64,000 nt of DNA from Penaeicola halotolerans (GTDB lineage: Bacteria > Bacteroidota > Bacteroidia > Cytophagales > Cyclobacteriaceae): NCBI RefSeq assembly GCF_016464625.1, contig NZ_JAEAGO010000003.1, positions 496,001 through 560,000 of the forward strand, written 5' to 3'. The position numbers and the translations under genes were made by a program. The notes beneath the pieces were generated by a model. It was not told the origin of the DNA and did no database searches. It was given only the letters and a program-made list of their open reading frames with translations. Each line of letters starts with the position of its first letter. Within the stretch, counting starts at the first letter, position 1. Below are positions 55,966 to 64,000 of this stretch, piece after piece.

Positions 55966-56646
55966 CTATTTATTAATTATTTTTTTGGCAAGACCTACTA
56001 CTTGCGCTACTTGATCTTCAAAAGATAAAAAGCTCGTGTCAATCTCTATTGCATCATCAGCTTTTATCAGCGGACTCTCTTTGCGTGTAGAATCCAAGTG
56101 GTCTCTATGAGCAAGATTTTGCTTGATTTCATCCAAATCTACGAGCGTTCCAGCAGCGAGAAGTTCTTCTTGTCTTCGACCTGCTCGCACATCCATGTCT
56201 GCTGTCATGAATACTTTTAGGTCTGCCTGAGGAAATACCACCGTGCCTATGTCTCGTCCATCCATCACTACACCTTTACTTTTCCCCATCTTTTGTTGTT
56301 GTGCGACCATCGCATGACGCACTTCCTTGATGGTGCTCACCTCACTGACTTTCTCTGAGACACGCATTGTCCTGATCTCTTCTTCTACGTTGAGCCCGTT
56401 CAAGTAGGTTTCGTTTTTACCATTACGCTCATTGTAATGGAAGTCTATGTGTAGATTGGCTAGTGCCTTAGCGACATCTTTTGGATTGTCTAGGTTGATG
56501 TAATGTTCTAGAAAATACAAGGTAGTGGCTCTATACATGGCACCGGAGTCTATGTATTTATACCCTAGCGCACTAGCCACTTGTTTGGCTGTAGAACTCT
56601 TTCCGCAAGCAGAATAACCATCTATGGCTACAACAATTTTCCTCAT
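55966..56646 (-). CDS. cmk: Cytidylate kinase
   Basis: 226 aa from the ATG at 56644-56646, which begins the standard MRKIVVAIDGYSACGKSS (P-loop GYSACGKSS). A longer frame to 56766 was rejected because a promoter lies between. Other motifs are YKYIDSGAMYRATTLY, GVVMDGRDIGTVVFPQADL and the LID R-rich region QEELLAAGTLVDLDEI. It phosphorylates CMP and dCMP. It precedes ispH in an operon. Confidence 0.94.
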   Translation of the reverse strand: MRKIVVAIDGYSACGKSSTAKQVASALGYKYIDSGAMYRATTLYFLEHYINLDNPKDVAKALANLHIDFHYNERNGKNETYLNGLNVEEEIRTMRVSEKVSEVSTIKEVRHAMVAQQQKMGKSKGVVMDGRDIGTVVFPQADLKVFMTADMDVRAGRRQEELLAAGTLVDLDEIKQNLAHRDHLDSTRKESPLIKADDAIEIDTSFLSFEDQVAQVVGLAKKIINK

Positions 56647-56687
56647 TAAATAATTGGTAGAAGGCTCGATTTTCTTTAGAATTGATG

Positions 56688-56695
56688 CAAATATA
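56688..56695 (-). promoter_or_regulatory. -7 element of the cmk-ispH operon
   Basis: The minus strand reads TATATTTGC, an exact TANNTTTG match, 41 bp upstream of the cmk ATG. It supports the shorter start of cmk. Confidence 0.6.
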
Positions 56696-56804
56696 AGAGA
56701 TAAAAAGGTATACCGAAGACAATACCTTAGCTTTATTGACTTAGGCGATAGAGCACATTCATTCAATCACGCGCTGACTAGATCAGCGATCAAAACACGC
56801 ATCC

Positions 56805-58442
56805 ATGTCACAGCATTTTCAAGTAAGCGGGCAAATAGTCGACATCCCCGCAAAACAAATATATCCAGGCACCATCGTAGTCAAAGATGGTTACATCAGT
56901 GAAATTATCAAGCTAAGCTCAGCACCTGACATTTTCATCTGTCCAGGATTCATAGATGCGCACGTACACGTAGAAAGCTCCATGCTCGTCCCTGCGGAGT
57001 TTGCTAGGCTAGCGGTCATGCATGGCACTGTAGGCACTATCTCAGATCCGCACGAGATAGGCAATGTCCTAGGTGTAGCAGGTGTCAAATACATGATCGA
57101 AAATGGCCGACAAGTCAACTTCAAGTTTTACTTTGGTGCGCCTTCTTGCGTACCTGCCACTCCATTCGAAACAGCTGGTGCAGAGATCACAGCTGATGAT
57201 ATCGAGTCCCTCTTCCAAGAATACCCAGAGATCACCTATCTCGCAGAGATGATGAACTGGCCAGGAGTACTCTTTGAAGATCCCATAGTCAAAGAAAAAA
57301 TAGCCCTAGCCCAAAAGTATGGTAGAGAAGTCGATGGTCATGCGCCTGGACTCAAAGGTGAAAAAGCTGCCCAATATGCTGCTGCTGGTATCACCACTGA
57401 TCATGAGTGCTTCACAGCAGAAGAAGCGCTAGATAAACTGAAAGTAGGTATGAAAATCCTCATCAGAGAAGGCTCCGCTGCTAAAAACTTTGAAGCACTT
57501 ATTGATTTATTACCTGACTATGCCGATCAAATGATGTTTTGCTCGGATGACAAGCACCCAGACAATTTGGTAGAAAGCCACATCAATGCGCTCTGTAGAA
57601 GAGCCGCTGCTAAAAACATCGATCGTTTCAAGATCCTTCAAGCCGCCTGTATCAATCCCGTGGAGCACTATCATATGAAGGTAGGATTGCTTAAGGTAAA
57701 CGACCCTGCGGACTTCATTTTGCTCGACAACTTAGACGAATTCAATGTCCTAGCGACATATATCAATGGCCAAAAAGTAGCTGAAAATGGTCAATCTCTC
57801 ATCCCTAGAGTAAAGAATGAGATCATCAATAACTTTAGCACTGGAATAAAGTCTACAAGTGACTTTGCACTCTCCCCAGAAACAAAAAATATAGCCGTCA
57901 TCGAAGCACTAGATGGACAGTTGATCACTAATCGATTGAGCTACCCTGCTAAAGTAGTAGCAGGCAATGCCATTTCCGATCTAGCAAATGATGTCCTTAA
58001 AATGACCGTTGTCAATCGCTATGAGGAGGCAAAACCAGCCATAGCCTTTATCAAAAACTTTGGCTTGCAGCGAGGTGCCATAGCTTCTTCTGTAGGACAT
58101 GACTCACACAATATCATTGCATTAGGCGTGGATGATGAGAGTATTTGTCGCGCAGTCAACTTGGTCATCAAAGCTAGGGGAGGCGTATCTGCGGTAGATG
58201 GCTCTGAAGAAAAGCTCCTACCCTTACCTGTAGCAGGCATCATGTCTGCGGAGGATGGATTTGAAGTAAGCAAAGCTTATGCAGCCATAGACCAAATGGC
58301 CAAAAAGATGGGAAGCAAACTCACTTCTCCATTCATGTCGCTCTCTTTCATGGCGCTGCTAGTGATCCCATCCCTCAAACTCAGCGACAAAGGACTCTTT
58401 GATGGAGACAAGTTTGAATTTGTCTCGCCATTTGACAAATAA
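56805..58442 (+). CDS. ade: Adenine deaminase
   Basis: 545 aa. The enzyme converts adenine to hypoxanthine and ammonia. Metal-site motifs are [15 protein letters not shown], the following [27 protein letters not shown] and the [14 protein letters not shown] segment, which belong to the AdeC-type adenine deaminases. The C-terminal domain ([20 protein letters not shown]) matches the family too. Divergent from cmk. Confidence 0.95.
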   Translation: MSQHFQVSGQIVDIPAKQIYPGTIVVKDGYISEIIKLSSAPDIFICPGFIDAHVHVESSMLVPAEFARLAVMHGTVGTISDPHEIGNVLGVAGVKYMIENGRQVNFKFYFGAPSCVPATPFETAGAEITADDIESLFQEYPEITYLAEMMNWPGVLFEDPIVKEKIALAQKYGREVDGHAPGLKGEKAAQYAAAGITTDHECFTAEEALDKLKVGMKILIREGSAAKNFEALIDLLPDYADQMMFCSDDKHPDNLVESHINALCRRAAAKNIDRFKILQAACINPVEHYHMKVGLLKVNDPADFILLDNLDEFNVLATYINGQKVAENGQSLIPRVKNEIINNFSTGIKSTSDFALSPETKNIAVIEALDGQLITNRLSYPAKVVAGNAISDLANDVLKMTVVNRYEEAKPAIAFIKNFGLQRGAIASSVGHDSHNIIALGVDDESICRAVNLVIKARGGVSAVDGSEEKLLPLPVAGIMSAEDGFEVSKAYAAIDQMAKKMGSKLTSPFMSLSFMALLVIPSLKLSDKGLFDGDKFEFVSPFDK

Positions 58443-58515
58443 GTCATACCATTCAACAGATATTCATTGTCTCTGAAGAGGAATCGATAGATCTTAAAAC
58501 AAAAATACCTACATA

Positions 58516-59994
58516 ATGAAAAAGTTACTCTATATCGCCCTGATCTGCCTGATAGGAAGTCCTGTCATGGGACAAGGCTTTCAAGGACTAGACCCAGAGT
58601 CTGCGGTTAGTTCTACACATGAAGTCACTATCGGTGGTAAAAAAGTACCATACGAAGCTACTGCAGGCACACACCCAGTTTGGGATGAAAGTGGCAAGCC
58701 TTTAGCTACACTTTTCTACACCTACTACAGAAGAACAGATATCGCAGATAATACCAAGAGACCGCTAGTCATCTCTTTCAATGGTGGCCCTGGCTCAGCT
58801 TCTGTCTGGATGCACATCGCCTACACTGGTCCTAAACTTCTTCAGATAGATGCAGAAGGCAATCCTATCCAGCCTTATGGTGTCAAAGACAACCCACACT
58901 CTATCCTTGATGTGGCTGACATCGTCTACGTAGATCCAGTCAATACTGGCTACAGCAGGATATTGGACAAAGATGCCAAGCGCTCAGATTTTTTTGGGGT
59001 CAATGCAGATATCAAATACTTAGCTGAGTGGATCAATAGCTTTGTCACACGTCAAAACAGATGGAGATCGCCTAAGTATCTTATCGGTGAGAGCTACGGT
59101 ACTACACGCGTATCTGGCTTAGCCAATCAGTTACAAAACAGTCACTGGATGTACCTCAATGGGGTAATCCTCGTCTCTCCTACCAATCTAGGGATCGATA
59201 GAAGTGGTCCTGTAAGTCAGGCGCTTTATCTACCATACTATGCTGCTACCGCTTGGTATCATAAAGCCCTCAGCCAAGACCTTTTGGCTAAAGACCTCGA
59301 AGAGATCCTCCCTGAGGTAGAAAACTTCACTATCAACGAACTACTGCCAGCTATGGCGATGGGTGGGTTTTTAGATCCTGCCAAAAAGAAAAGCCTAGCT
59401 GCTACCATGTCTAAATACTCTGGCTTATCAGAAGAGGTATTACTTCAACACAACTTGGCTGTTCCCACTAGCTTTTTCTGGAAAGAACTCCTAAGAGATC
59501 GTGGGCTGACAGTAGGTCGACTAGACTCTAGATACAGAGGGATAGATAGACAAGATGCTGGTGAGCGATATGACTATGACCCTGCTTTGACAGCTTGGAA
59601 TCATGCCTTTGCTCCAGCGATCAACTACTATCTCAGACAAGAGCTTAAGTTCAAGACAGACTTCCAGTACAATCTCTTCGGACCTGTCAATCCTTGGGAT
59701 AGAAGTAATGACCGAACAGGTGAAAATCTCCGTCAAGCGATGGCCCAGAATCCATACTTACATGTCATGATCCAGTCAGGATACTTCGATGGAGGTACTG
59801 ACTACTTCAATGCGAAGTACTCTATGTGGCAGCTAGACCCAAGCGGCAAACTTAAAGACAGACTTGAGTTTAAAGCCTACAGAAGTGGACACATGATGTA
59901 TCTCAGAGATGAAGACTTGGCTACTTCAAATCAACACATCAGAGACTTTATCAAAAAATCACTTCCACCAGCAGGAACTCCTGCTAAGTACTAA
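58516..59994 (+). CDS. S10 family serine carboxypeptidase-like peptidase
   Basis: 492 aa. The signal peptide (YIALICLIGSPVMGQG) sends it out of the cytoplasm. The oxyanion region NGGPGSASVWMH and the nucleophile GESYGTTRVSGL are the S10 signatures; an Asp (GYFDGGTDYFN) and a His (RSGHMMYL) complete the triad. It probably removes C-terminal residues from peptides in the periplasm or after secretion. A strong terminator follows. Confidence 0.92.
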   Translation: MKKLLYIALICLIGSPVMGQGFQGLDPESAVSSTHEVTIGGKKVPYEATAGTHPVWDESGKPLATLFYTYYRRTDIADNTKRPLVISFNGGPGSASVWMHIAYTGPKLLQIDAEGNPIQPYGVKDNPHSILDVADIVYVDPVNTGYSRILDKDAKRSDFFGVNADIKYLAEWINSFVTRQNRWRSPKYLIGESYGTTRVSGLANQLQNSHWMYLNGVILVSPTNLGIDRSGPVSQALYLPYYAATAWYHKALSQDLLAKDLEEILPEVENFTINELLPAMAMGGFLDPAKKKSLAATMSKYSGLSEEVLLQHNLAVPTSFFWKELLRDRGLTVGRLDSRYRGIDRQDAGERYDYDPALTAWNHAFAPAINYYLRQELKFKTDFQYNLFGPVNPWDRSNDRTGENLRQAMAQNPYLHVMIQSGYFDGGTDYFNAKYSMWQLDPSGKLKDRLEFKAYRSGHMMYLRDEDLATSNQHIRDFIKKSLPPAGTPAKY

Positions 59995-59998
59995 GCTT

Positions 59999-60033
59999 GA
60001 AGCCTGGACGTTGAAGTTCAGGCTTCTTTTTTT
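59999..60033 (+). terminator. Terminator after the S10 peptidase
   Basis: GAAGCCTG (59999-60006) / CAGGCTTC (60019-60026), followed by seven Ts. Confidence 0.85.
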
Positions 60034-60065
60034 AAACCTAGATCTCCTGCGTACTGATTCCTTCT

Positions 60066-60073
60066 TATCTTTG
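60066..60073 (+). promoter_or_regulatory. -7 element directly before the 60079 ATG
   Basis: TATCTTTG, exact consensus, only 5 bp before the ATG. A transcript from it would start at or near the start codon, giving a leaderless or very short-leader mRNA. Confidence 0.5.
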
Positions 60074-60078
60074 GGACA

Positions 60079-60714
60079 ATGAAAAAACTCTTTTCCATAG
60101 GCTTATTCTTGATCATTCCTTTGATCTCCTTAGCGCAGTTCAATGTAGGACTCAAGGCAGGTGCAGGATTTACGACCTCACTTTTTATACAGGGAAATCA
60201 GACTGTAGAACTAGAATCTATCAATGGTCGCAGCTTTGGCGTGATCATGCAGTACTTAGCTGTTCGCAATGCAGGTGTACAAGTAGAAGTACTGAGACAA
60301 ACTAAAGGTTGGCAGCAATTAATTCCTGGAGTAGATGGTTATTACAGAGTAGATATGAACTCAGTCGATATCCCTATACTTTCTCACTTCGTACTGGGTA
60401 AAAAGGACGTACGCTTCATCTTTACCATAGGACCTCACCTCTCTTTTACCAATAGCTCGGACTTTGAGACGACCTTTGAGGATGATGTTTTATTTTCCCA
60501 AGTTTTTCTATACAATGACCGCATAGACAATCGATTTACTTATGGACTCAGCGCTGGCATGGGACTCAAGTATGTCAAAAATAAAAATGTCGTACAGCTA
60601 GAGGCACGATTCAGCAATGATTTTCAAAATAACGTGACGGACGAGCGTCTTACCTATGCACAACATCAGGTATTTAGTGTAACTTTAAGCTACTTGTACC
60701 AAATCATCAAATAA
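60079..60714 (+). CDS. Outer membrane beta-barrel protein
   Basis: 211 aa. The signal peptide (FSIGLFLIIPLISLAQ) precedes an eight-stranded barrel of the OMP_b-brl_2 type (FNVGLKAGAGFTTS, VDIPILSHFVLGKKDVRFIF, TYGLSAGMGLKYV, ending VTLSYLYQ). The layout is like PorT-family proteins, though I cannot place it closer. It is followed after 2 bp by a 91-aa protein gene. Confidence 0.82.
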   Translation: MKKLFSIGLFLIIPLISLAQFNVGLKAGAGFTTSLFIQGNQTVELESINGRSFGVIMQYLAVRNAGVQVEVLRQTKGWQQLIPGVDGYYRVDMNSVDIPILSHFVLGKKDVRFIFTIGPHLSFTNSSDFETTFEDDVLFSQVFLYNDRIDNRFTYGLSAGMGLKYVKNKNVVQLEARFSNDFQNNVTDERLTYAQHQVFSVTLSYLYQIIK

Positions 60715-60716
60715 TC

Positions 60717-60992
60717 ATGAGCGACAAAGCATTTCAAGAATTCGAAAAAACACTCAGAGAAGTGGGTGACAAAATAGAAGAACTCATCGCCAAAGGAGCT
60801 GAGATGACGGGCGAAGCACGCAAAGACTTAGACAAAAGTATCGAAAAGCTCAAAGCTAAAAGAGACGAGTTAGAAGTGAAGTTTGCTGAATTTAAAAAAG
60901 AAAGCGAACCAAGATGGAATGCTTCTAGAGACCATTTTGAAAACGCGCTTTCCGAAATCAAAGCTGCTGTAAAAACGCTTTTTAAAGGTTAA
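60717..60992 (+). CDS. Small coiled-coil protein
   Basis: 91 aa, all helical with heptad-like charge (FEKTLREVGDKIEELIAKGA, LDKSIEKLKAKRDELEVKFA, NALSEIKAAVKTLFKG). No signal peptide. Similar apolipoprotein-like small proteins occur in Bacteroidota; I recognise no function. It starts 2 bp after the barrel gene and so is likely co-transcribed with it. Confidence 0.7.
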   Translation: MSDKAFQEFEKTLREVGDKIEELIAKGAEMTGEARKDLDKSIEKLKAKRDELEVKFAEFKKESEPRWNASRDHFENALSEIKAAVKTLFKG

Positions 60993-61058
60993 TCAACTAT
61001 CTGATAGTTGCGCACACTGTATTTTTGATAAAACAAGGTCAAATGCCAAGCTTTTGAC

Positions 61059-61066
61059 TACTTTTG
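61059..61066 (+). promoter_or_regulatory. -7 element directly before the ABC-F gene
   Basis: TACTTTTG, exact TANNTTTG match, 4 bp before the ATG at 61071. As at 60066, it predicts a leaderless or very short-leader transcript. No -33 TTTG at normal spacing was seen. Confidence 0.45.
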
Positions 61067-61070
61067 CGCC

Positions 61071-62975
61071 ATGAATTATCTATCAGTAGAGACACTCTCT
61101 AAGGCCTTTGGAGACAAGGTCCTCTTCCAAAATATCTCCTTTGGCATAGATCAAGGACAAAAAATAGCCCTAGTAGGCATCAATGGTAGTGGTAAATCCA
61201 CTCTCATGAAAATCATCATGGGATTGGAAGAAAGCGATGCTGGTTCAGTGACTTTCAGGAATGATATCAAGGTGACTTTCGTGCACCAAAACCCTACTTT
61301 TGCAGATAATCAATCGGTCGCTGAAGCAGTCTTTTACAACTCTGATGATCCTGTACTACAGACGATCAGAGAGTACCAACTTACTTTGATCAAAAGTGAA
61401 ACTGACTTAGATGCTCAAGATCAACTCACTGGTCTATTTGAAAAAATGGACACCTACAATGCTTGGGACTATGAAAGCCAAGTCAAGCAGATACTTGGTA
61501 GACTAGGAATCCATGACCTCGAGCAGCCTATCTCTCAGCTCTCTGGTGGACAGCGCAAACGTGTGGCACTAGCCAAAGCACTCGTGGAAAAACCTGATCT
61601 CATGATCATGGATGAGCCTACCAACCACCTCGATCTAGAAACCATTGAGTGGCTAGAAAACTATCTCAGCACGGCCAATCTTTCTCTCCTATTGGTAACA
61701 CACGATAGGTACTTCCTAGAGAAAGTCACCAATGAAATCCTTGAACTTGACAATGGCGGTATCTATCGCTACAAAGGAAACTATGCTTATTTCTTGGAAA
61801 AAAAGGCTGATAGAGAAATGATCGAGGCTAGTGAAATCGATAAGGCCAAGAACCTCTACAGAAAAGAACTCGACTGGATCAGAAGACAACCCAAGGCTCG
61901 AGGTACTAAAGCCAAGTATCGAGTAGATGCCTTTGAAGATACCAAAGACAAGGCTTTCTCTGCCAAAAAGAAAGATAGCCTAGAACTCAGTGTCGCAGCC
62001 AACCGCATGGGAGGTAAAATCATAGAGATCGAACACTTACAGAAGAAATTTGGCGATAAGAAGATCGTCAATGACTTCTCTTATGTGTTTAAAAAGCAAG
62101 ATAGAATCGGGATTATTGGGCCAAATGGTGCAGGAAAAACCACTTTCCTCAATATGCTGACGGGCAAACTAGCACCTGATGCTGGTATGATCGAAGCAGG
62201 AAAGACGATCAACTTTGGCTATTACAGACAGGAAGACGATAGTTTTGATCCTAATCAGCGCATCATAGACATGGTCAAGGAAATAGCCGAAGTCGTCACT
62301 ATGGCCAACGGCTCAGTGATTACAGCATCACAGTTTCTCAACCACTTCCAGTTTAGTCCAAAAGCCCAATATACCCCAATAGGCAAGCTAAGTGGGGGAG
62401 AAAAAAGAAGACTACAACTACTCAAGATCCTCATCAAGAGTCCTAATTTCCTCATCTTAGATGAACCGACCAATGACTTGGACTTGATCACACTGAACAT
62501 TCTTGAAGACTTCCTAGCCAATTTTCCTGGATGTATCATCTTGGTCTCGCACGATAGATATTTCATGGACAGACTAGTAGATCATCTCTTTGTATTTGAT
62601 GGTGAGGGAGAGATCAATGACTTCCCTGGCAACTATACCGACTACCGAGAGTGGGAAAAAGAGCAAACAAATACACCTATGCAAAAAGATGATTTGTCTA
62701 AAGCAAAGGAAAGTACTGCTCCCATTTCACCAAAAGTAGAGGTCTCAAAGACAAAAGCTAGCTATAAGGAAAAGCGTGAATATCAAACCATACAGGAAGA
62801 CATGGCTAAATTAGATGAGGAAAGAGCTACCTATATCGACAAATTAAATAGTGGAAGTGGATCTCATGAGGACTTACTAGATTGGTCTCAAAAAGTAGAG
62901 GCATTTACACAAAAAATTGACGCTATGGAGCTCCGTTGGTTAGAGCTCTCTGAGCTAGAAGGAATAGAGGATTAG
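61071..62975 (+). CDS. ABC-F family ATP-binding protein (Uup-like)
   Basis: 634 aa with two ABC domains and no TM helix. Walker A: GINGSGKST and GPNGAGKTT; signatures LSGGQRKRVALAKAL and LSGGEKRRLQLLKIL; Walker B MIMDEPTNHLDLE and LILDEPTNDLDLI. The linker and the C-terminal coiled-coil extension (from about residue 540) resemble Uup, which acts on ribosomes or DNA structures. ABC-F proteins include ribosome-protection factors, but no drug-target features can be told. A bidirectional-looking terminator follows. Confidence 0.94.
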   Translation: MNYLSVETLSKAFGDKVLFQNISFGIDQGQKIALVGINGSGKSTLMKIIMGLEESDAGSVTFRNDIKVTFVHQNPTFADNQSVAEAVFYNSDDPVLQTIREYQLTLIKSETDLDAQDQLTGLFEKMDTYNAWDYESQVKQILGRLGIHDLEQPISQLSGGQRKRVALAKALVEKPDLMIMDEPTNHLDLETIEWLENYLSTANLSLLLVTHDRYFLEKVTNEILELDNGGIYRYKGNYAYFLEKKADREMIEASEIDKAKNLYRKELDWIRRQPKARGTKAKYRVDAFEDTKDKAFSAKKKDSLELSVAANRMGGKIIEIEHLQKKFGDKKIVNDFSYVFKKQDRIGIIGPNGAGKTTFLNMLTGKLAPDAGMIEAGKTINFGYYRQEDDSFDPNQRIIDMVKEIAEVVTMANGSVITASQFLNHFQFSPKAQYTPIGKLSGGEKRRLQLLKILIKSPNFLILDEPTNDLDLITLNILEDFLANFPGCIILVSHDRYFMDRLVDHLFVFDGEGEINDFPGNYTDYREWEKEQTNTPMQKDDLSKAKESTAPISPKVEVSKTKASYKEKREYQTIQEDMAKLDEERATYIDKLNSGSGSHEDLLDWSQKVEAFTQKIDAMELRWLELSELEGIED

Positions 62976-62998
62976 GCTTTCACCTAATCCTTTTTTTT
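62969..62998 (+). terminator. Terminator after the ABC-F gene
   Basis: GGATTAGG (62969-62976) / CCTAATCC (62983-62990), followed by eight Ts. The stop codon lies in the stem. The convergent gene ends at 62997. Confidence 0.85.
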
Positions 62999-63857
62999 AG
63001 CAATGATCTAATGTGTGAAGGATCAATTTCTCCACAATCGCATGAGCATCAGTAGCAAATTTCTGAGTGATTCTATTAGCCACTATCGCATTTAAGCTGA
63101 GAACTTCATGTCCTAGAAGCCTACCCATCGCATAGTATCCCGCAGTCTCCATCTCAAAATTCGTTAACTGCTGACCTTCCACTTTCAGTTGACTGAGGCG
63201 CTCAATGATGTCAGGTATAGCAGGTCTTAGGCGTACCATTCTTCCTTGGGGACCAAAAAATCCAGGGCAAGTAACTGTTTGACCAATCAAAAGCCCTTTA
63301 CCTAATTTATCCAGAAGCAATTGGGAGCCAGCTACCACATAGGGATCAAATCCTACCTTTAAGGTATCTTTCACTGCTTGACTCATGGCTTGCTCATAAG
63401 CAGTGTAATCTGTATTATAGTAAGTCATCAAAGTGTCGAGCCCCACTCCATATGCAGATGCGAGCATAGATCCCTCTGGTATGGACGCTTGCATACTCCC
63501 TGAAGTACCCACTCGGATGATATTTAGAGTCGTATGCTCCGCTCTGATCTGACGTGACTTTAAGTCTACGTTGACTAGTGCATCAAGCTCCGTCATGAAG
63601 ATCTCTATATTATCCGTCCCCATCCCTGTACTGATGACAGAGAGACGTTTACCTTTGTAGTAGCCAGTATGCGTCACAAATTCTCTATGTTGCACTTGAT
63701 GCTCTATCGATTCAAAATGCTTAGAAACTTTAGCCACCCTATCTGGATCACCTACCGTGATAATAGTTGAAGCCAGTTGATCTGGCTTCAAGTTGAGGTG
63801 ATAGATACTTCCGTCAGCATTGATGATCAGTTCTGACTCTGGTATATGATTACCCAT
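62997..63857 (-). CDS. udp: Uridine phosphorylase-like nucleoside phosphorylase
   Basis: 286 aa of the PNP/UDP family. The phosphate-binding loop VGDPDRVAKVSKHFE, the second motif ISTGMGTDNIEIFMTEL, IIRVGTSGSMQ and the ribose-site FEMETAGYYAMG match the uridine-phosphorylase type of nucleoside phosphorylase. It splits uridine (or related nucleosides) to base and ribose-1-phosphate in salvage. Its start overlaps the end of the upstream gene by 8 bp. Confidence 0.88.
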   Translation of the reverse strand: MGNHIPESELIINADGSIYHLNLKPDQLASTIITVGDPDRVAKVSKHFESIEHQVQHREFVTHTGYYKGKRLSVISTGMGTDNIEIFMTELDALVNVDLKSRQIRAEHTTLNIIRVGTSGSMQASIPEGSMLASAYGVGLDTLMTYYNTDYTAYEQAMSQAVKDTLKVGFDPYVVAGSQLLLDKLGKGLLIGQTVTCPGFFGPQGRMVRLRPAIPDIIERLSQLKVEGQQLTNFEMETAGYYAMGRLLGHEVLSLNAIVANRITQKFATDAHAIVEKLILHTLDHC

Positions 63858-64000
63858 GATGGAGTTGTTTTACTTGTTTAGCAGTTGTTTTTCTACTGAA
63901 GCCTTTATAAGGATTATATCCATTAGACTTCTTTTGATAGTATCCAGTACCATCATAAGGGCGCTTTTCGGGATCTGACTTACAAGCATCTGAGCAGCAA
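63850..64000 (-). CDS. Small Cys-containing protein (C-terminal part, runs off right edge)
   Basis: Fifty codons are in the window, ending in the stop TAA at 63850-63852. The visible part starts CCSDACKSDPEKRPYDGTGY and continues with Lys/Tyr/Asn-rich sequence (YQKKSNGYNPYKGFSRKTTA). The double Cys near the start of the visible part could be a lipoprotein or metal site. The family is not recognised. Its end overlaps the udp start. Confidence 0.6.
   Translation of the reverse strand, partial: CCSDACKSDPEKRPYDGTGYYQKKSNGYNPYKGFSRKTTAKQVKQLHHG

Noticed and set aside
1-64000. tRNA or rRNA genes and CRISPR arrays
   Set aside because: No cloverleaf-like conserved arms, no rRNA-like stretches, and no regularly spaced direct repeats were seen.

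Overview
The window comes from a low-GC Bacteroidota chromosome, most likely of the order Cytophagales. The evidence is a T9SS type A sorting tail at 20271-20987, Bacteroidota-type -7 promoter elements (TANNTTTG) ahead of many genes, the bamD-rpoZ-coaBC-DUF4835-recN cluster, and a DnaE with its own N-terminal exonuclease. A Na+-translocating NADH:quinone reductase operon points to a marine or saline lifestyle. No rRNA, tRNA, CRISPR array or intact insertion sequence was found.

Layout. 1-9050: smpB (partial), tsaD, tamB, a photolyase, a DUF2027/Smr protein and a CHAD-like protein. 9051-20090: cystathionine gamma-synthase-type enzyme, a VTT membrane protein, a MscS channel overlapping a large membrane-anchored DUF3352-like/propeller protein, mdh, a cyclic-nucleotide-binding protein, tilS and an OstA/LptA-like protein. 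20271-27842: a T9SS cargo protein, the bamD to recN cluster, fabI and ispE. 27848-39580: 1-Cys peroxiredoxin, EamA transporter, LptF/G permease and tgt on the minus strand; glycosyltransferase, ECF sigma factor and rsmG overlapping on the plus strand; then dnaE and trxA.

39500-49280 is the accessory region. The 3' tail of trxA with its terminator and adjoining repeats occurs twice, flanking a TlpA-like gene. Three copies of one small secreted protein family follow: one truncated, one interrupted by a stop codon after its signal peptide, one intact. Next is an AT-rich stretch with two related double-glycine-leader, bacteriocin-like peptide genes and three small two-helix membrane ORFs that could be immunity proteins. 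One peptide gene is split by a run of ten Gs exactly at the leader/core junction. The other has ACG-TAA where its sister has the start codon and codon 2. The region ends with an AT-rich operon (lipoprotein plus erythromycin-esterase-like protein) and two small envelope proteins.

49341-64000 is core again: a DUF502 protein, nqrABCDE (no nqrF after nqrE), ispH, cmk, adenine deaminase, an S10 peptidase, an outer-membrane barrel, an ABC-F ATPase, a uridine phosphorylase-like enzyme, and the end of a small Cys-containing protein gene running off the right edge.

The strongest lead for an undescribed system is the bacteriocin-like island at 42500-45280. It may be a decaying locus or a G-tract switched one; reads over the tract and sister strains would decide.
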